DNA of 64,000 bases from Methylobacterium sp. NEAU K (GTDB taxonomy: Bacteria; Pseudomonadota; Alphaproteobacteria; Rhizobiales; Beijerinckiaceae): positions 62,001-126,000 of the forward strand of contig NZ_JAUYZJ010000006.1 of the NCBI RefSeq assembly GCF_030700285.1, read 5' to 3'. Below, piece after piece: positions 54,173-62,771 of this stretch (within the stretch, counting starts at the first letter, position 1; each line of letters starts with the position of its first letter). The notes beneath the pieces are model-generated. The model saw nothing but the letters and a program-made list of their open reading frames with translations. It was not told the origin of the DNA and made no database searches. Position numbers and translations under genes: made by a program.

Positions 54173-55153
54173 ATGAAAGCCCAGATTGACGGCCGGGCGG
54201 GCGCCCCGGCCCCGCACCGGAACGGTGCCGGCCCCCGCCACTTCCTCGACCTCAAGGATTTTTCCGGGGCGGAGCTGCGCGGCGTCCTCGACGCGAGCGC
54301 CGCCATGAAGGCGCGCCGCAGCAAGGGGCAGCGGGACACCGAGCGCCCGCTGGAGGGCAAAACCCTCGCGATGGTGTTCGACCGGCCCTCGACGCGCACC
54401 CGCGTCTCGTTCGACGTGGCGATGCGTGAGCTCGGCGGAGAGACCCTGATGCTGACCGGCTCCGAGATGCAGCTCGGCCGGGGCGAGACCATCGGCGACA
54501 CGGCCAAAGTGCTGTCGCGCTTCGTCGACGCGATCATGATCCGCATCCTCGACCATGGTCAGATGCTGGAGCTGGCCGAGCACGCCACCGTGCCGGTGAT
54601 CAACGCGCTGACCAAAGTCTCGCATCCCTGCCAGATCATGGCCGACGTGCTGACCTTCGAGGAGCATCGCGGGCCGATCCAGGGCCGCACCGTTGCGTGG
54701 TCCGGCGATTCCAACAATGTGCTGGCAAGCTGGGTCCACGCGGCCGCACGCTTCGACTTCACCCTCAACATCGCGAGCCCGCCGGAACTCGCGCCACCGC
54801 CCGGCCTGATGGCCTGGGCGAAGCAGGAGGGTGCGAAGGTCCGCGTCACCACCGACGCTTTCGCGGCGGTGGCGGGTGCCGATGCCGTGGTGACGGATTG
54901 CTGGGTGTCGATGGGCGACGACGACGAGGGCCACCGGCACAACCTGCTGAGCCCGTACCAGGTCAACGCCAAGCTGATGGCGGCCGCGAACCCGGACGCG
55001 ATCTTCATGCACTGCCTGCCTGCCCATCGCGGCGAGGAAGTAACGGCCGAGGTCATGGACGGGCCCAATTCGGTGGTGTTCGACGAGGCCGAGAACCGCC
55101 TGCACGCGCAGAAGGGGATCCTGGCCTGGTGCCTGGACGACGGCTCACGCTGA
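54173..55153 (+). CDS. argF: Ornithine carbamoyltransferase ArgF
   Basis: A 326-residue anabolic OTCase making citrulline from ornithine and carbamoyl phosphate. The carbamoyl-phosphate loop is Ser73-Thr-Arg-Thr-Arg77. [15 protein letters not shown] starts at His151, with [12 protein letters not shown] after it. The SMG-type ornithine loop reads [17 protein letters not shown], and [19 protein letters not shown] carries the catalytic Cys. The ATG at 54173 leaves about 20 variable residues before the core ([11 protein letters not shown]). The 175-bp gap after argD has no gene; the pair may share a transcript. Confidence 0.95.
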   Translation: MKAQIDGRAGAPAPHRNGAGPRHFLDLKDFSGAELRGVLDASAAMKARRSKGQRDTERPLEGKTLAMVFDRPSTRTRVSFDVAMRELGGETLMLTGSEMQLGRGETIGDTAKVLSRFVDAIMIRILDHGQMLELAEHATVPVINALTKVSHPCQIMADVLTFEEHRGPIQGRTVAWSGDSNNVLASWVHAAARFDFTLNIASPPELAPPPGLMAWAKQEGAKVRVTTDAFAAVAGADAVVTDCWVSMGDDDEGHRHNLLSPYQVNAKLMAAANPDAIFMHCLPAHRGEEVTAEVMDGPNSVVFDEAENRLHAQKGILAWCLDDGSR

Positions 55154-55285
55154 GCCCCGGGCTCGCGCTCGCGCTCGCGGGAGTGGCGCCCCATATGGCC
55201 TTGAGCGGGCGGCTCACGCGGCCCGCTTCCCCATCACGGCTGCCGGATGGCAGTCTCCCCGCGACGGATGTGGCGCATGGCGCTC

Positions 55286-55375
55286 CCTCTCCTGTGCGGG
55301 CGCGGGCGGGGTGAGGGATCAGATCTATCCGGACAGGTCACATTCCTCACGCCATCCCTCTCCGCACGCGAGAGG
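55286..55375. repeat. Imperfect palindromic repeat upstream of hslO
   Basis: Outer arms cctctcctgtgcgg (55286-55299) and ccgcacgcgagagg (55362-55375) are complementary at 12 of 14 positions. Inside lies a second symmetry, ggtgaggga near 55310 against tcctcac near 55344. The unit fills the argF-hslO gap and looks like a member of a dispersed palindromic family, different from that between mraY and murD. No T-run follows on either strand. Confidence 0.55.
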
Positions 55376-55438
55376 AATCCGTGCCCGGCCTCGCCGGAGC
55401 GGCCGCCGCGGGGGCAGGACGTATCGATCGGAGAGGGC

Positions 55439-56470
55439 ATGACCTCAGGAACAGAGTCGCAAACCCAGCCGCAGCACCAGCATGGCGGGAACGGCCATGC
55501 CGGCGAGGACGACGCCGTGCTGCCCTTTGCCGTCGAGGCGCTCGACGTACGCGGGCGCGTGGTCCGGCTCGGCCCGTCCGTGGATACGATCCTGCGCCGG
55601 CATGGCTACCCCGATCCCGTGGCCCGGCTGCTCGGCGAGGCGGCAGCCCTGACGGTGCTGCTCGGCTCGTCGCTGAAATTCGAGGGGCGTTTCCAGCTCC
55701 AGACCAAGACCGATGGCCCGGTGGCGATGATCGTGGTCGACTTCGAGGCGCCGGACCGCCTGCGCGCCACCGCCCGGTTCGACGCCGAACGGGTCGTCGC
55801 CCTAGGCTCCGGCCCGCTGAAGGATGCCGAGCTGATCGGGTCTGGACATCTGGCCATGACCATCGACCAGGGCACCACCGCCAGCCGCTACCAGGGTGTC
55901 GTCGCCCTCGAGGGCCAGAGCCTCGAGGAGGCAGCACACCAGTATTTCCGCCAATCCGAGCAGATCCCCACGCAGGTGCGCCTCGCTGTGGCCGAGGCCG
56001 TGGAGGAGGGCGCGGGACGCTGGCGGGCGGGCGGCCTGCTCGTGCAGTTCCTGCCCCAGTCGATCGATCGGGCCCGCTTGGCCGACCTGCCGCCGGGTGA
56101 CATCCCGGAAGGCCATACGCACCTCTCCGGCGAGGCAGCCGAGGACGATGCCTGGGTCGAGGCGCGCTCCCTGGTCGGGACCGTGGAGGACCACGAACTG
56201 GTCGATCCCCACGTGTCGAGCGAGCGCCTGCTCTACCGCCTGTTCCATGAGCGCGGCGTGCGGGTCTTCGACCGCCAGCCGGTGCGCGAGACCTGCCGTT
56301 GCTCGCGGGAACGCGTGATGGGGATGATCCGCTCGTTCTCGCCGCAGGAGCGGCGCGACATGGTGGCGGATGACGGCCGCATCGTCATCACCTGCGAATT
56401 CTGTTCCCGGCGCTACGACCTCGATCCGCAGGAGGTCGAGTCGGAAATCGGCGCCCAGCCGAATCAGTAG
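55439..56470 (+). CDS. hslO: Redox-regulated chaperone Hsp33 (HslO)
   Basis: A 343-residue redox-activated holdase chaperone. The N-terminal binding domain reads FAVEALDVRGRVVRLGPSVD, ILRRHGYPDPVARLLGEAAA, LKFEGRFQLQTKTDGPVAMI and YFRQSEQIPTQVRLAV. The C-terminal zinc centre is intact: Cys286-x-Cys288 (ETCRCSRERV) and Cys319-x2-Cys322 (CEFCSRRYDL). Release of zinc on oxidation switches it on. The ATG at 55439 follows GAGAGGG. A Gln/His/Gly-rich start of about 25 residues is an unconserved tail. Confidence 0.95.
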   Translation: MTSGTESQTQPQHQHGGNGHAGEDDAVLPFAVEALDVRGRVVRLGPSVDTILRRHGYPDPVARLLGEAAALTVLLGSSLKFEGRFQLQTKTDGPVAMIVVDFEAPDRLRATARFDAERVVALGSGPLKDAELIGSGHLAMTIDQGTTASRYQGVVALEGQSLEEAAHQYFRQSEQIPTQVRLAVAEAVEEGAGRWRAGGLLVQFLPQSIDRARLADLPPGDIPEGHTHLSGEAAEDDAWVEARSLVGTVEDHELVDPHVSSERLLYRLFHERGVRVFDRQPVRETCRCSRERVMGMIRSFSPQERRDMVADDGRIVITCEFCSRRYDLDPQEVESEIGAQPNQ

Positions 56471-56641
56471 ATCCAAGGCCGTTCGCTGCAAAGGATCGAT
56501 CACGCCGCCACCTTATGGCCAAGCTTCCACCCTTTAACGCTCGAATATCGGTATTCGTTGCGTGAATTTTTGGCGCTTTCGGTGCGAACCATTCCGCGAC
56601 CTTCGACGTTGCGTGGCAGATTCAACTTTGGAGGATTTGCC

Positions 56642-57829
56642 ATGCGAAGGTTGTCGATTGGATTGGCCGCGCTGCTGGTCAGTACCTCGGTCTATGCGCA
56701 GCAGCAGGGCGGCGCGGAGCGTAGCCCTGCAGCTGGTGGTCGTGCCAGCCAGGGCGGGACCGAGTCGAGCATGAAGGCCGGCGGCGAACGCGGTGCCATG
56801 CAATCCGACACGCGCGCCAACGCCGGCCAAAGCGGCGCCGAGACGGGCCGGTCCGCACAGGGCCGTGAGGCCGGACGCGATGCCGGCGGCGAGGGCAGGA
56901 TGGCTCAGGACCGGGGTCGTGCCGGTCAAGACCGAGGCGACCGCGATGGCGCCCGTGCAGACCGGGCTGACCGCGGTGATCGCACCGGCGCGCGCGCCGA
57001 GCGCGATGGCCGTGGCGAACATCGTGGCGACCGCGCCGGCTTCCGCGGACGTACGGATGTCAGCAGCCGCACCGATGTGCGTTCCGACCGGGTCGCGGGC
57101 GGCTTCCGCCGAGAAGGGCGCTACGTGGTCATCGGCGGTCGTCGAGTGGTGTACGGCTCGCCCGAATACCGGCGGCTGATCGTCACCGAGAACCGCGGCC
57201 CGCGCGTACGTTATGTGGTCATCCGCGGTCAGCGCGTCCTCTACGGCTCACCCGAGTACCGGCGTCTCGTCAGCATCCGCGAGCACGGCCCACGGGAGCG
57301 CTATGTGGTGATCCGCGGTCACCGCGTCCTCTACGGCTCGCCCGAGTATCGGCGCCTCGTGTCGGTACAAGAGGATCGGTTCGTGACCATCCGCGGCCAC
57401 CGCGTCCGCTACGGCTCCGACGAATATCGTCGCCTCAGCGGCGGGGGCACGGTCAATGCCAGCTTCCGCACGGAAAACCGCGCGAGCGCGCGATTCGACG
57501 CCCGCGGCGGGCGTGACGGTGTCCGGAACGCATCGCGCAACGAGGGCCGGGCGATGGATCGCGGCGCCGACCGGGGCATGGATCGGACAGCCGGTCGCGA
57601 CGGAAAGGGGGACGGCAAGGGCAACGGCATGCGCAACAGCGACATGCGCGGCGGCCAGCAGGACGGGATCCGGAACGTCTCTGATCGCGGCGGCCAGCAG
57701 GGCGCCACGAAGCCGGCCGGCAACGAGGGCGGTCGGATGTCCGGCGCCGAGCGCGGCGGCCAAGGTGGTGGCATGGGTGGCGGCCAGGGCGCCGGCAAGG
57801 CCGGACGCGAGCCAGGTGCCGGCCGCTGA
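56642..57829 (+). CDS. Secreted Arg/Gly-rich protein with four tandem repeats
   Basis: A 395-residue protein of unknown function. A signal peptide (1-20, RRLSIGLAALLVSTSVYAQ) predicts export. Residues 21-158 are low-complexity, rich in Gly, Arg, Ala and Asp. Then four repeats begin at residues 161, 191, 221 and 247, each on the pattern YVVIRGxRVLYGSPEYRRL, with spacing 30, 30 and 26 residues. The remainder (about 275-395) is again disordered, Gly/Arg/Asp/Met-rich. The repeat resembles the short VIxGxRVxxxxPEYRR units of DUF1236-like periplasmic proteins, but I cannot place it firmly. The ATG at 56642 starts the signal peptide. A hairpin follows the stop. Confidence 0.8.
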   Translation: MRRLSIGLAALLVSTSVYAQQQGGAERSPAAGGRASQGGTESSMKAGGERGAMQSDTRANAGQSGAETGRSAQGREAGRDAGGEGRMAQDRGRAGQDRGDRDGARADRADRGDRTGARAERDGRGEHRGDRAGFRGRTDVSSRTDVRSDRVAGGFRREGRYVVIGGRRVVYGSPEYRRLIVTENRGPRVRYVVIRGQRVLYGSPEYRRLVSIREHGPRERYVVIRGHRVLYGSPEYRRLVSVQEDRFVTIRGHRVRYGSDEYRRLSGGGTVNASFRTENRASARFDARGGRDGVRNASRNEGRAMDRGADRGMDRTAGRDGKGDGKGNGMRNSDMRGGQQDGIRNVSDRGGQQGATKPAGNEGGRMSGAERGGQGGGMGGGQGAGKAGREPGAGR

Positions 57830-57847
57830 TCGGCTCTGACCTTCAAG

Positions 57848-57873
57848 GGGAGGGGCCCGTTGCGGCCCCTCCC
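57848..57873. terminator. Hairpin between convergent genes
   Basis: A 10-bp perfect stem, gggaggggcc (57848-57857) with ggcccctccc (57864-57873), and a 6-nt loop fills the 44-bp gap between two convergent stop codons. It may serve both strands as terminator, although neither side has a T-run. Confidence 0.5.
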
Positions 57874-58440
57874 TCAGGCCTTGAGCACGGGTTCGGCGAT
57901 GTCGCCGCTGCCCCGGGCCTTGAGATAGTCCGGCTGGAACAAGCACATCCGCACGGCGTCGCGATAGCGGCCGTTCACGAAGAACTCGTCCTTGAGCACG
58001 CCCTCCGGGCGGAAGCCGCAACGCTCGTAGATGCGCACAGCCCGTCCATTGTCCCGGTCGACGTGCAGGTAGAGCTTGTGGATGTTGAGCACGCTGAAGG
58101 CGTAATCCATGGCAATCCGGGTCGCCTGCCACGCGTAACCCCGGCCCTGGAAGCTCGGATGGATCGCGATCTGGAACTCGCAGCGGCGATGCAGGTGGTT
58201 GATCTCGACGAGCTCGATCAGCCCCGCCGGCTCTCCGGATGGATCGGCCACGATGAAGCGCCGCTCGGTCTGGTTGTGGATGTTGCGCTCATAGAGCTGC
58301 TGCAGTTCGGCGAAGGACTCATAAGCCTCCTCGAACCAGTAGCGCATGATGCTGTCGTTGTTGTTGAGCTGATGCACGAAGCGCAGGTCCTCGCGCTCCA
58401 GGGGCCGCAGCTTGATGGTGATTCCAGAGAGCGCGTTCAT
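57874..58440 (-). CDS. speG: Spermidine N-acetyltransferase SpeG
   Basis: A 188-residue GNAT enzyme that acetylates spermidine/spermine and so lowers polyamine toxicity. It closely follows E. coli Spe[57 protein letters not shown], the acetyl-CoA loop [33 protein letters not shown], and [20 protein letters not shown]. Its ATG overlaps the argE stop by 4 nt, so the two are co-translated. The unconserved tail is 15 residues. Confidence 0.93.
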   Translation of the reverse strand: MNALSGITIKLRPLEREDLRFVHQLNNNDSIMRYWFEEAYESFAELQQLYERNIHNQTERRFIVADPSGEPAGLIELVEINHLHRRCEFQIAIHPSFQGRGYAWQATRIAMDYAFSVLNIHKLYLHVDRDNGRAVRIYERCGFRPEGVLKDEFFVNGRYRDAVRMCLFQPDYLKARGSGDIAEPVLKA

Positions 58441-59606
58441 GACGCACAGGCCTCGATCAGGGCTCGCAGGAACCGTTCGCCTCGGCGGAGGGCGTCGAGG
58501 GTGATGAACTCGTCCGGCTGGTGAGCCTGTGCGATGTCCCCGGGCCCGCAGACGATCGTCGGGATGCCGGCCCGCTGGAAGCGCCCGGCCTCGGTGGCAT
58601 AGGGCACCGCAATGGTACGGTTCCGCCCGGCGAGACGCAGGCCGAGTCGCTCGGCCTCCGAGCCGGCTTCCGGCGCCAAGCCCGGGATGTCGACCTCCTC
58701 GAGAGTCTCGATGCGCCCATAATCACCGTAGCGATTCAGCCGTTCGCGCGTGACCCTCTCGACCTCGTCCGCAAACAGACGTGGGATCTCGCCCGGATCG
58801 AGGTCCGGCAGGCCCCGATACTCCCAATGGAAGCGGCACACCTTGGCGAGGATGTTACGGGCCGTGCCGCCATGGATCGTGCCGACATGGACCGTGGTGG
58901 CGGCGGGATCGAAACGCCCCGATGGGTCGCCGCGCTCAATCATCAGATCGGCGATCCGGTTGAGGCCGGCAACGAGTTCACAGGCGGCCGCCACCGCATT
59001 CGCCCCGAGCGCCGGCCGGGCGGAGTGGGCCTCGTGCCCGTGCACGGTGGTGAGGCAGGTGACGATGCTCTTGTGTGCGTCGGCCACCTCCATGCCGGTC
59101 GGCTCGCCGACGATCACGGCGCCCGGCCGCGGCACGTCGGCGCCGAACCGGGCGATCGCGTCCATCGAACCGAGGCAGGTCGTCTCCTCGTCGTAGGAGA
59201 GCAGGATGTGGATCGGCCGCTTGAGATCCGCCGCGAGCATATCGGGCACCAGCGCCAGTACCAGCGCGTCGAAGCCCTTCATGTCGACGGCGCCGCGGCC
59301 GTAGACCCGGCCATCGGCAACCCGCAGCACGAACGGGTCGCTGCTCCAGGACTGGCCGGCCACAGGGACCACGTCGGTATGGCCGGAGAGCACGACGCCG
59401 CCATCGATCGCCGGGCCGATCGTGGCGAACACGGCCGCCTTGTCGCCTGTCGCATTGGGCAGGCGCAGACAGGGGACGCCCCAGCCCTCCAGATAGCTGC
59501 AGACGAAATCGATCAGGGCAAGATTCGGCTTGTCGCTCTCAGTGTCGAAGGACACGAGGCGGGCGAGCATGTCGAGCGGGCTGAAGCGCTCGCCGTTCCC
59601 AAGCAT
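58437..59606 (-). CDS. argE: Acetylornithine deacetylase ArgE
   Basis: A 389-residue M20A metallohydrolase releasing ornithine from N-acetylornithine. Metal and active-site blocks are [17 protein letters not shown] (His76, Asp78), [20 protein letters not shown] (Asp109), [15 protein letters not shown] (catalytic Glu pair), and [35 protein letters not shown] and [20 protein letters not shown] follow. GGAGGG lies 6 nt before the ATG. argE with argD and argF in this window gives three arginine genes, which are not in one operon. Confidence 0.92.
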   Translation of the reverse strand: MLGNGERFSPLDMLARLVSFDTESDKPNLALIDFVCSYLEGWGVPCLRLPNATGDKAAVFATIGPAIDGGVVLSGHTDVVPVAGQSWSSDPFVLRVADGRVYGRGAVDMKGFDALVLALVPDMLAADLKRPIHILLSYDEETTCLGSMDAIARFGADVPRPGAVIVGEPTGMEVADAHKSIVTCLTTVHGHEAHSARPALGANAVAAACELVAGLNRIADLMIERGDPSGRFDPAATTVHVGTIHGGTARNILAKVCRFHWEYRGLPDLDPGEIPRLFADEVERVTRERLNRYGDYGRIETLEEVDIPGLAPEAGSEAERLGLRLAGRNRTIAVPYATEAGRFQRAGIPTIVCGPGDIAQAHQPDEFITLDALRRGERFLRALIEACAS

Positions 59607-59641
59607 GGATCCCTCCGGAGCGAGGCCCCGAGACCGGGACC

Positions 59642-60034
59642 TCAGTGCAGGCTGCGGCGCACGTGGGGGCTGTCGAGGGAGAAGGCGGGGATCTCGGCCT
59701 CGAAGCTCTCGCCGGCCACCGTCGCCATGGTGTAGCTGCCGGCCATCAGCCCGTCGGGCGTGTTGAGCGGGCATCCGCTCGTGTAGCAGAACGACTCGCC
59801 CGGCTCCAGCACCGGCTGCTTCCCGACGACGCCCGTGCCGCGCACCTCCTGGCAGGCGCCGTGCCCATCGATGATGCGCCAGTGGCGGGACCGCAGCTGA
59901 ACCTGCTCGCTGCCATTGTTCACGATCTCAACCGTGTAGGCGAAGAAATAGCGACTTTCGTTCGGAGAGGATTCCTCCTCCACGAAGCGCGGTTGGACGG
60001 TCACACTAATTCCCCGCGTCTCGGCCTTGTACAT
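59642..60034 (-). CDS. apaG: ApaG family protein
   Basis: A 130-residue single-domain beta-sandwich protein (ApaG/DUF525). Blocks are [60 protein letters not shown] and [20 protein letters not shown]. The last fits the ligand-binding end of the fold. In E. coli apaG sits with the diadenosine tetraphosphatase gene and affects Co/Mg resistance; the molecular role is unknown. It is upstream of argE on the same strand, 35 nt away, so it may be the first gene of an apaG-argE-speG unit. Confidence 0.93.
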   Translation of the reverse strand: MYKAETRGISVTVQPRFVEEESSPNESRYFFAYTVEIVNNGSEQVQLRSRHWRIIDGHGACQEVRGTGVVGKQPVLEPGESFCYTSGCPLNTPDGLMAGSYTMATVAGESFEAEIPAFSLDSPHVRRSLH

Positions 60035-60301
60035 CGCCCTATTAGTCCCTTCTTCGGACCGTGCGATTCGTTGAAGACGAATTGAACGCGCCTCACAGTG
60101 GCGTGGTAGTAGGCGGCGGAATCGGCGTCAATTGCGGCGGACTACCTCGCAAGGAGGATGTGTCCAGCCACTTCCGAGACGCCACCGCGGCGGACGGGTG
60201 CATGCTGGGACAAGTTGGGTTAAGCCCACATTAGCCAGTCCGGGCAGAGAACGTACGACGACGCGGATCCGGCGGGGAGCGCGCGAGGGAGTCGAGGCGC
60301 G

Positions 60302-61426
60302 ATGAACGCGGGCGCAGGCATGCAGGACGCCGATCCGGGCGCGGAGACCCGCGCCGGCATCCTGCCGGCCCAGGCGATCGCCGCCCTCGCCGAAGCGGGC
60401 GGCATCCGGGCTGCGAGCGCCTTCGCGAGCGACCAGATCCAGCCCGCGAGCCTCGACCTGCGCCTCGGCGCGAAGGCCTACCGGGTGCGCACGAGCTTTC
60501 TGCCCGGGGCCACCCGCACCGTCCAGGCCTGCGTCGCGCGTCTGTCGCTGCACGCGATCGACCTGCGCCCCGGTGCCGTGCTGGAGACGGGCTGCGTCTA
60601 CATCGCCGAATTGCAGGAAAGCCTGGCGCTGCCGGGCGATCTGGCGGCGGCCGCGAACCCGAAAAGCTCCACCGGGCGCATCGACGTGTTCACCCGGGTG
60701 ATCACGGACCGGGGCGAGGCGTTCGATCAGGTCGAGCCCGGATATCGCGGCCCGCTCTACGCGGAGATATCGCCGCGCACCTTCCCGGTTCTGGTCCGGA
60801 CCGGCTCGCGCCTGTCCCAGATCCGCTTCCGCCGCGGGGCGCCGCGGCTGACGGAGTCGGAACTCGGCCTGCTGCACGCGCGATCGGCGCTGGTCGACGT
60901 GGGCAGCCCGTCCTTCCAGGGCGGCGTGGCGGTCTCGGTGGACCTGTCCGGCTTCGACGGCCTGATCGGCTACCGGGCCAAGCGCCATACCGGTCTCGTC
61001 GACGTGGACGCACCGGGCCGGCACCGCGCCGCAGACTTCTGGGAGCAGCTGGCGGCCGACGGATCGGGCAGCCTGATCCTCGATCCCGGACAGTTCTACA
61101 TTCTGGCCTCCAAGGAATCGGTGCAGGTGCCGCCCGACCACGCCGCCGAGATGGTGCCGTTCGATCCCCTGGTGGGCGAGTTCCGGGTGCACTACGCCGG
61201 CTTCTTCGATCCGGGCTTCGGCCATGCCGGGGCCGGCGGCGAGGGCGCCCGCGCCGTGCTGGAGGTGCGCTCGCGCGACGTGCCGTTCCTGCTGGAGGAC
61301 GGGCAGATCGTCGGCCGGCTCGTCTACGAGCGCATGCTGGCGGTGCCGGGCACGCTCTACGGGGCGGGCGCGGGCTCGAACTACCAAGCCCAGGGACTGA
61401 AGCTCTCGAAACACTTCTCCCTGTAG
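60302..61426 (+). CDS. dcd: dCTP deaminase, long two-domain form
   Basis: A 374-residue protein of the dCTP deaminase/dUTPase fold. It makes dUTP from dCTP for thymidylate synthesis. The first half contains QIQPASLDLRLGAKAYRVRT and the catalytic block NPKSSTGRIDVFTRVITDRG, then YRGPLYAEISPRTFPVLVRT. A second, degenerate half follows (about 200-374), including FYILASKESVQVPPDHAAEM and GGEGARAVLEVRSRDVPFLL. This double-length version is typical of Alphaproteobacteria; most other Dcd proteins are about 190 residues. The first ATG is used; another six residues later is equally possible. Confidence 0.88.
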   Translation: MNAGAGMQDADPGAETRAGILPAQAIAALAEAGGIRAASAFASDQIQPASLDLRLGAKAYRVRTSFLPGATRTVQACVARLSLHAIDLRPGAVLETGCVYIAELQESLALPGDLAAAANPKSSTGRIDVFTRVITDRGEAFDQVEPGYRGPLYAEISPRTFPVLVRTGSRLSQIRFRRGAPRLTESELGLLHARSALVDVGSPSFQGGVAVSVDLSGFDGLIGYRAKRHTGLVDVDAPGRHRAADFWEQLAADGSGSLILDPGQFYILASKESVQVPPDHAAEMVPFDPLVGEFRVHYAGFFDPGFGHAGAGGEGARAVLEVRSRDVPFLLEDGQIVGRLVYERMLAVPGTLYGAGAGSNYQAQGLKLSKHFSL

Positions 61427-61464
61427 GCGCGTCGGCCCGGAAACCGGACGGGAGCATCGATCGC

Positions 61465-61926
61465 ATGGATGCGGTGGACCGGAAGATCCTGGACGTCCTC
61501 CAGCAGGATGCCTCGCTGCCGGTTGCCGCGTTGGCCGAGCGGGTGGGCGTGAGCGTGGCGCCCTGCTGGCGCCGGGTCAAGAAGCTGGAGGCCTCGGGCG
61601 TGATCCGGCGCCGCGTCGCGCTGGTCGATCGCCGTAAGGTCAACGTCTCCACCACGGTGTTCGTGGCGGTTAAGGCACCCCGCCACGCCGCCGACTGGTC
61701 CGACGCGTTCCGACGGGTCGTCTCCGGTTTCCCGGAGATCGTCGAGGCGTGGCGCCTCACCGGCGAAGTCGACTACCTGCTCCGCATCGTCGTGCCCGAC
61801 ATCGAGGCCTACGACGCCGTCTACCAGCGCCTCATCGCCAAGCTCGACTTCTCGAACCTCTCCTCCTCCATCGCCATGGAGGAGTTGAAATACACGACCG
61901 CCGTACCGACGATCTACGTGGAGTAG
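61465..61926 (+). CDS. Lrp/AsnC-family transcriptional regulator
   Basis: A 153-residue regulator. The helix-turn-helix (about 1-60) is MDAVDRKILDVLQQDASLPV, AALAERVGVSVAPCWRRVKK and LEASGVIRRRVALVD. The RAM ligand-binding domain (about 70-153) has VFVAVKAPRHAADWSDAFRR, and the effector loop region GEVDYLLRIVVPDIEAYDAV. The ATG is 38 nt after dcd. It is convergent with the cysteine dioxygenase gene and could regulate amino-acid use, but no specific target is evident. Confidence 0.93.
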   Translation: MDAVDRKILDVLQQDASLPVAALAERVGVSVAPCWRRVKKLEASGVIRRRVALVDRRKVNVSTTVFVAVKAPRHAADWSDAFRRVVSGFPEIVEAWRLTGEVDYLLRIVVPDIEAYDAVYQRLIAKLDFSNLSSSIAMEELKYTTAVPTIYVE

Positions 61927-61949
61927 GGCCCGAAGCCCGACCTCGCGCT

Positions 61950-62468
61950 TCAGGCGGCCGCAACCGCGTAGGTGCGGTGGATCGAGGACGATTGGGCCCG
62001 GTGATCATACCCGTAGACGTGGATCGAGATGGCCTCGTCAGGGCCGTCATTGGCGATCCGGTGCAGATTTGGTCCCGAGGGCATCATGCAGGCGACATAG
62101 CCCGGCTCACGGACCGCATCCCTGGAGGCGACCGCGTGCGTGTCGCTGATCGGGCGGTACCACGTCTCGCGCAGGCGGCCGGTCAGCAGGCCGAAGCAGC
62201 AGGAGCAACAATGGTCGTGCACGGGCGTGACGGCCCCGGGGCTCCACACCATTGCCCAGACGCTGATCTCTTCCGTCCCGAACAGCAGATTGCGGCCGAG
62301 ATCCCCGCTCTGGCGGACGAGCCGCGTCCGGTCGAGCAGTGCCGGGCGCGCCAGCAGCCGCAGCAGGCTCGACCGAGCCGCGGCCAGATAGGCGTCCGGG
62401 GAGTGCCGGGCAGACACGGCGAGGTCCGCCATCGTCGCTTCGACCTCGGGCGGCATGGTCAGCGGCAT
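61950..62468 (-). CDS. Cysteine dioxygenase family thiol oxygenase
   Basis: A 172-residue cupin Fe(II) dioxygenase, oxidising cysteine (or a similar thiol) to the sulfinate. The three iron ligands are His84 and His86 (TPVHDH) and His136 (NLHRIAN). The Cys-Tyr cofactor of animal-type enzymes appears possible: Cys91 aligns with the crosslinking cysteine and Tyr152 (SIHVYGYDH) with its tyrosine partner. The ligand motif runs HDHCCSCCFG, with four cysteines in five residues, which is unusual. AAAGGAG lies 10 nt before the ATG. No sulfur-metabolism genes are adjacent. Confidence 0.88.
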   Translation of the reverse strand: MPLTMPPEVEATMADLAVSARHSPDAYLAAARSSLLRLLARPALLDRTRLVRQSGDLGRNLLFGTEEISVWAMVWSPGAVTPVHDHCCSCCFGLLTGRLRETWYRPISDTHAVASRDAVREPGYVACMMPSGPNLHRIANDGPDEAISIHVYGYDHRAQSSSIHRTYAVAAA

Positions 62469-62771
62469 GATACTCGGTCTCCTTTGACACGCTCCGTCGG
62501 CCAGCGAAGAGCCTAGCCCGCCGCCGCCGGCGAACGGTTGCGAAGTTTCCCGCCCAAGCGGCAGATACGGCAATGCCATTGCGCAGATCGGGGCAGAGGC
62601 AGAATTTCGTTTCGCACTCGCTCGCCGTCATGTTGGTACGCGCGCGACGGGGGCGGAACCCCCGCAACGGCGCGGTTGCCCGGCGGCTCGGGCGCAGGCA
62701 GGACGAAGCGTCGGGTAGTGCATGACCATGTCGGACAGGGGCTTGGCCGCGCCCGGATCGCGGGACGCGGA
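62469..62771. other. Intergenic region upstream of the cysteine dioxygenase gene
   Basis: About 300 bp without a supported gene; all short frames are GC-driven. It holds the ribosome site and presumably the promoter of the dioxygenase gene and the 3' end region of the HD-GYP transcript. No clear terminator hairpin with a T-run and no known binding motif is seen. Confidence 0.4.

Noticed and set aside
57848..57873. Calling the speG-proximal hairpin a certain bidirectional terminator
   Set aside because: The stem is perfect but both flanks lack T-runs, so it is listed only with moderate confidence.
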